Source: Echinarachnius parma (lineage: Eukaryota > Echinodermata > Echinoidea > Clypeasteroida > Echinarachniidae). From it: a stretch of DNA of 64,000 bases. The notes beneath the pieces are model-generated. The model had not been told where the DNA came from. It searched no databases and worked only from the letters and a program-made list of their open reading frames with translations. Shown here piece after piece: positions 60,552-64,000 of the stretch. Where the stretch lies: positions 1 through 64,000 of the forward strand of contig JBAMJV010007201.1 in NCBI GenBank assembly GCA_037951105.1, given 5' to 3'. Positions within the stretch are counted from its first letter, which is position 1. Every line of letters begins with the position of its first letter. Made by a program: the position numbers and the translations under genes.

Positions 60552-61940
60552 GTATAATTGGAATTCTAATTTTAATCCTTTCAGTGTTTGAATATGATCT
60601 GTATTAGACACTAGGCCTATTATTTGTCCATTTATGAATATGTTATATTGATCTACATTCTACACTAGGCCTATTATTTGTCCAATGTATCTTACATTTG
60701 TATATTTAGGTCTATTATATTTTCCATTGAATACTATTGGCAGACAATAATGCCCCCCTAGCTGTCTCTAATGACTCAGTGTGTGCACGGTCATGCAGCT
60801 ATTTATGGGGGAGTTCAATGCCATGCTAAAGTCTGCTGCAGAGAACTGGGGGCCTAACTAGATCAGATTGTCATTCAATGATGAGTTAATACTGTTTGGT
60901 ACATAGTATTGTAGCCATGGTGAATTGGTGATTATGATATTATATGTTGCTGTATGTGTACCAAATACTGACAAGTTTAGTTTCTATATATGACATTCAT
61001 TATCAAAAGCACTGTTTTTAAAACCCATTTATACTGAACAATAAAAATGAATCTACTACATAATTGAGGGCAAATATATACAATCACTGATAACACCCGC
61101 CAAAAAAAGAAATGTTATTTTAAGTAAATTAACGGATACAATGATTAAAAGCTTAATTTGATTTGAGGTGAGTAGGGTAAGTGCCTGCAGTACTATAGAA
61201 GTAGTGATATGTGGAGTGATAATGGTCTGATTAGTACATGAGTTATAGTTACTGTATGTCAGGCAAGGCAAGCATACTGTCCCCAGAGCCAATCAATATA
61301 TATGCCATATTATCTTCAGACCAAACTTGTTTTACAATGTGATATGACCCAAGTCTAGCTTCCCGCTGGGTGTCAACTGAGCGTGTATTTATCTTCATGA
61401 GAAAAGCTTGTTTTGGTTTCTATTTCGCATTAAAGCTCACATTCTTCACTTGCCATTTTCAGTTCTATTTTGAATGCATGTATCGAAAGGCTATTTGTAA
61501 AGTGCCAGTTGGCTCTCAAACCCATACATTCATGTATTGTGTCATTTTGTTGTTAATTTCCGCTTCATTAAAGAAAGCGCAAAGTGGTTCAGTGAGCTAG
61601 TACATTGAATAAACACTATCTCAAAGGCAATTGGTGCAATACATCATTCCAGGATATGGTACAGAAAGTTCGAAAAAAGAATTATTGTATGGTAGTCCAT
61701 GTTAAAAGGTACACCGTTTATATTATGATAGGCTTGGAGTTATCGTGTTATGTACCAGTATGTGATATTTCGGCTCGTATTGATAATTAGTGAAAAGGGA
61801 ATCATTCTGTAGAATGAAATGGAATCACGGTTCCAAAATATACAGCCCACAAGACTTTGCCAATTTGAGTGGCCAAAAAGAAGATCTATATGTGGTTCTG
61901 CATACAATTAAAAAGGAAAAGAAGATAACAAAAACATTTC
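60552..61940. other. Unassigned AT-rich sequence
   Basis: A short direct repeat (ACACTAGGCCTATTATTTGTCC, 60608 and 60663) is the only structure noticed. Confidence 0.4.
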
Positions 61941-61944
61941 AACC

Positions 61945-63105
61945 ATTGCCTAGATAGAACCTGGTGGGTCCTGTATTAACTCTAGATGGGGATGTCAAAT
62001 CTAGTCGGGGACAGGTTAACCTATTGCCTATATATGGAACCTGGTGGGCCCTGTATTAACTCTATGGGGATTGTCAAATCTAGTCGGGGACAGGTTAACC
62101 TATTGCCTATGGGAACCTGGTGCGTCCTGTATTAACTCTATGTGGATTGTCAAATCTAGTCGGGGACAGGTTAACCTATTGCCTATGGGAACCTGGTGGG
62201 TCCTGTATTAACTCTATGGGGATTGTCAAATCTAGTCGGGGACAGGTTAACCTATTGCCTATGGGAACCTGGTGAAGCTCTGTATTAACTCTATGGGGAT
62301 TGTCAAATCTAGTCGGGGACAGGTTAAAGGTAACGTTGAGTATTGGTCAAACTTAACTTTAGTAACCAAAACCTGCACGATTACGGTACAAACTACTAGT
62401 TATAACTTCACCATGCTCAAAAAGTATACACAATTACAAACGACAAAGTAAAACCCCTGTTATCATTCAAAAAGAGCCGTTACAACTCAAGTGTCAAATT
62501 AACTTTAGAGAGAAGCGCTAGCGTTCTAGGTCCTCCTAATACGAGACTGTAATGCGCGGTAATAGTTACCGCGCATATTCATGTGTATCGCAAGCGCCGT
62601 TCGCCTTTCGCATCGGAGGACCTAGAACGCTTGCGCCTCGCGCTAGCGTTCTCTAAAAAGTGATGGCCGGACGTCAATCACTTTTATAAATATTTTGACA
62701 GCAAATTTCACAACAATTAGAGCATTTGAATGGGAATTATTATTATTTCCCATGTTTTTTTCGATGATCTTTCATATGGAATTGAAATCAACCAAATCCG
62801 TTACAATTAATTTGGGGGGGGGGGGGGCACTTTGGAAATTACCAATACTCAACGTTACCTTTAACCTATTCCTATTGCCTATGGGAACCTGGTGGGTCCT
62901 GTATTAACTCTATGGGTATTGTCAAATCTAGTCAGGGACAGGTTAACCTATTGCCTATGGGAACCTGGTGAAGCTCTGTGTTGACTCTATGGGGATCATT
63001 GTCAAATCTAGTCGGGGACAGGTTAACCTGTTGCCTATGGGAACCGGGTGAAGCTCTGTGTTGACTCTATGGGGATTGCATATCGAGTAGGGAACAGGTT
63101 AAGTG
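61945..63105. repeat. Minisatellite, ~75-85 bp unit, interrupted by a MITE
   Basis: Units with CCTATTGCCTATGGGAACCT, GTATTAACTCTATGGGGAT and TCTAGTCGGGGACAGGTTAA. About five units before and three after the family E MITE at 62328-62860. Confidence 0.88.
62328..62860. mobile_element. TTAA-type MITE, family E, copy 3, inside a minisatellite
   Basis: Flanked by TTAA (62324-62327, 62861-62864); the left TTAA is the end of a minisatellite unit (GGACAGGTTAA), which shows the insertion target directly. Confidence 0.92.
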
Positions 63106-63880
63106 AATTGCTGTTGGCCCTGGTCCATCCAGTGGGCTACTGCTAATATCTAGCCCTGCATTGTGATAGTTTGTGTTGATAAAGGGCCACTAGCCTTAAT
63201 GATTTAATTGTGCTTATCCCTTTGCCAACCACTGTACTATCTACATGTACATGCCCATGAATCATGAAGATGCCCATGAATCATGAACATACTGAACCAG
63301 GGACACACATACCACACACACATATATGTGACACACATATTGCAGACTACATTTATTTTGAGTCTGGTGGATGCACACTTACACAATAAGAATGCTACAC
63401 ATGTCTATTATACATTTAGTTTATAGTTACTTTACTAGTATTTTCAAATCGACATAAATGTTTTGGAAGTTAGACTTGGAACATAATTATATTGGTTCTA
63501 TTATGCTGTTGTTTGTTGTTTTCTCCTAATAGGCCTATAACTGTATGGAAGCATATATAGGTTTTATAAATATATTCATCATTACATCCTTTGTTTTTTT
63601 AAATATGATAATAATCAAAAGTTTCAACTATGTACAAACTAGTCCTATCCATGGCAGTATAGTTAGAATATTGCAATTTCCATTACTGTACTAGTCAGGC
63701 ATATATTACGTTCAACATGCAAACTAAATTACTGTGCTTATTTCCTGTACTGGAAGTTGAGGTGGCATATAATTAAAGGACTCTTATCATGACAGTCATG
63801 TATTTCATAGCCTTCAATTGAGTGCAAGAAGGACATTAATGCAATAAATTGTGTTAATAGGTGTTTGTGTCCATTTGATA
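63106..63880. other. Unassigned AT-rich sequence
   Basis: Short repeats only (TGCCCATGAATCATGAA twice near 63251; ACACACATAT words near 63303). No gene seen. Confidence 0.4.
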
Positions 63881-63967
63881 CCAGTGATGTAGCGCGGTGT
63901 CAGACTGATTGGGGGAGGGGGGGGGGGGGGGGGGGGGGAAGGCATCCCTTATATAGCTACACCACTG
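63881..63967. mobile_element. Small hAT-like MITE with a long G tract
   Basis: CAGTGATGTAGCGC ... TAGCTACACCACTG inverted ends, imperfect 8 bp flanks TTTGATAC / ATTGATAT. Confidence 0.6.
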
Positions 63968-64000
63968 ATTGATATCTTTTGTGACATGAAACTGAGAGTT

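Overview
This is a eukaryotic, intron-rich and repeat-rich window with no bacterial features. Gene families, transposon types and AT-rich composition with many long G/C homopolymers suggest a marine invertebrate. An echinoderm or another invertebrate deuterostome is my guess, at low confidence. I reconstructed two genes exon by exon, using splice sites, phase and protein family resemblance.

Region 1 (about 3.0-35.0 kb, + strand) holds a 17-exon gene for a type II membrane protein of the DUF229 family (PF02995, alkaline phosphatase/sulfatase-like fold). It has a signal anchor, a stalk with N-glycosylation sequons, the VDSLSR motif in exon 5 and the GDHGRR motif in exon 12. All 17 exons join in compatible phase and give 794 codons before the terminal stop, but exon 6 carries an in-frame TGA (10342-10344). 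The introns are packed with minisatellites and transposons. These include a 5.4 kb Ty3/gypsy LTR retrotransposon (17056-22434, minus strand) with identical 137 bp LTRs, an intact 1343-codon gag-pol and a 5 bp target duplication. It sits inside a 50 bp minisatellite.

Region 2 (38.8-53.6 kb, minus strand) holds a complete histidyl-tRNA synthetase gene. Twelve coding exons give a 510-residue cytosolic protein with a WHEP domain. A second, alternative first exon (50762-50875) encodes a mitochondrial-type presequence and joins the same second exon in phase, so one gene probably serves both compartments.

Region 3 (57.9-64 kb) has one possible first exon of an unrecognised plus-strand gene, followed by about 6 kb of repeats and unassigned sequence.

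The repeats include several MITE families bounded by TTAA (Kolobok-like), hAT-like foldbacks with 5, 8 or 9 bp target duplications, TA-flanked mariner/Tigger-like MITEs, tRNA-derived SINEs, a Crypton-like recombinase remnant, a decayed tRNA-Gln and a 2.36 kb foldback with roughly 1 kb arms. The most unusual pattern is that tandem duplications repeatedly start at exon edges. They copy splice donors (exon 2), splice acceptors plus exon 5' ends (exon 13, about 20 copies), the signal-anchor start (exon 1) and the stop codon region (exon 17). Three HARS exons also have decayed partial copies in neighbouring introns.
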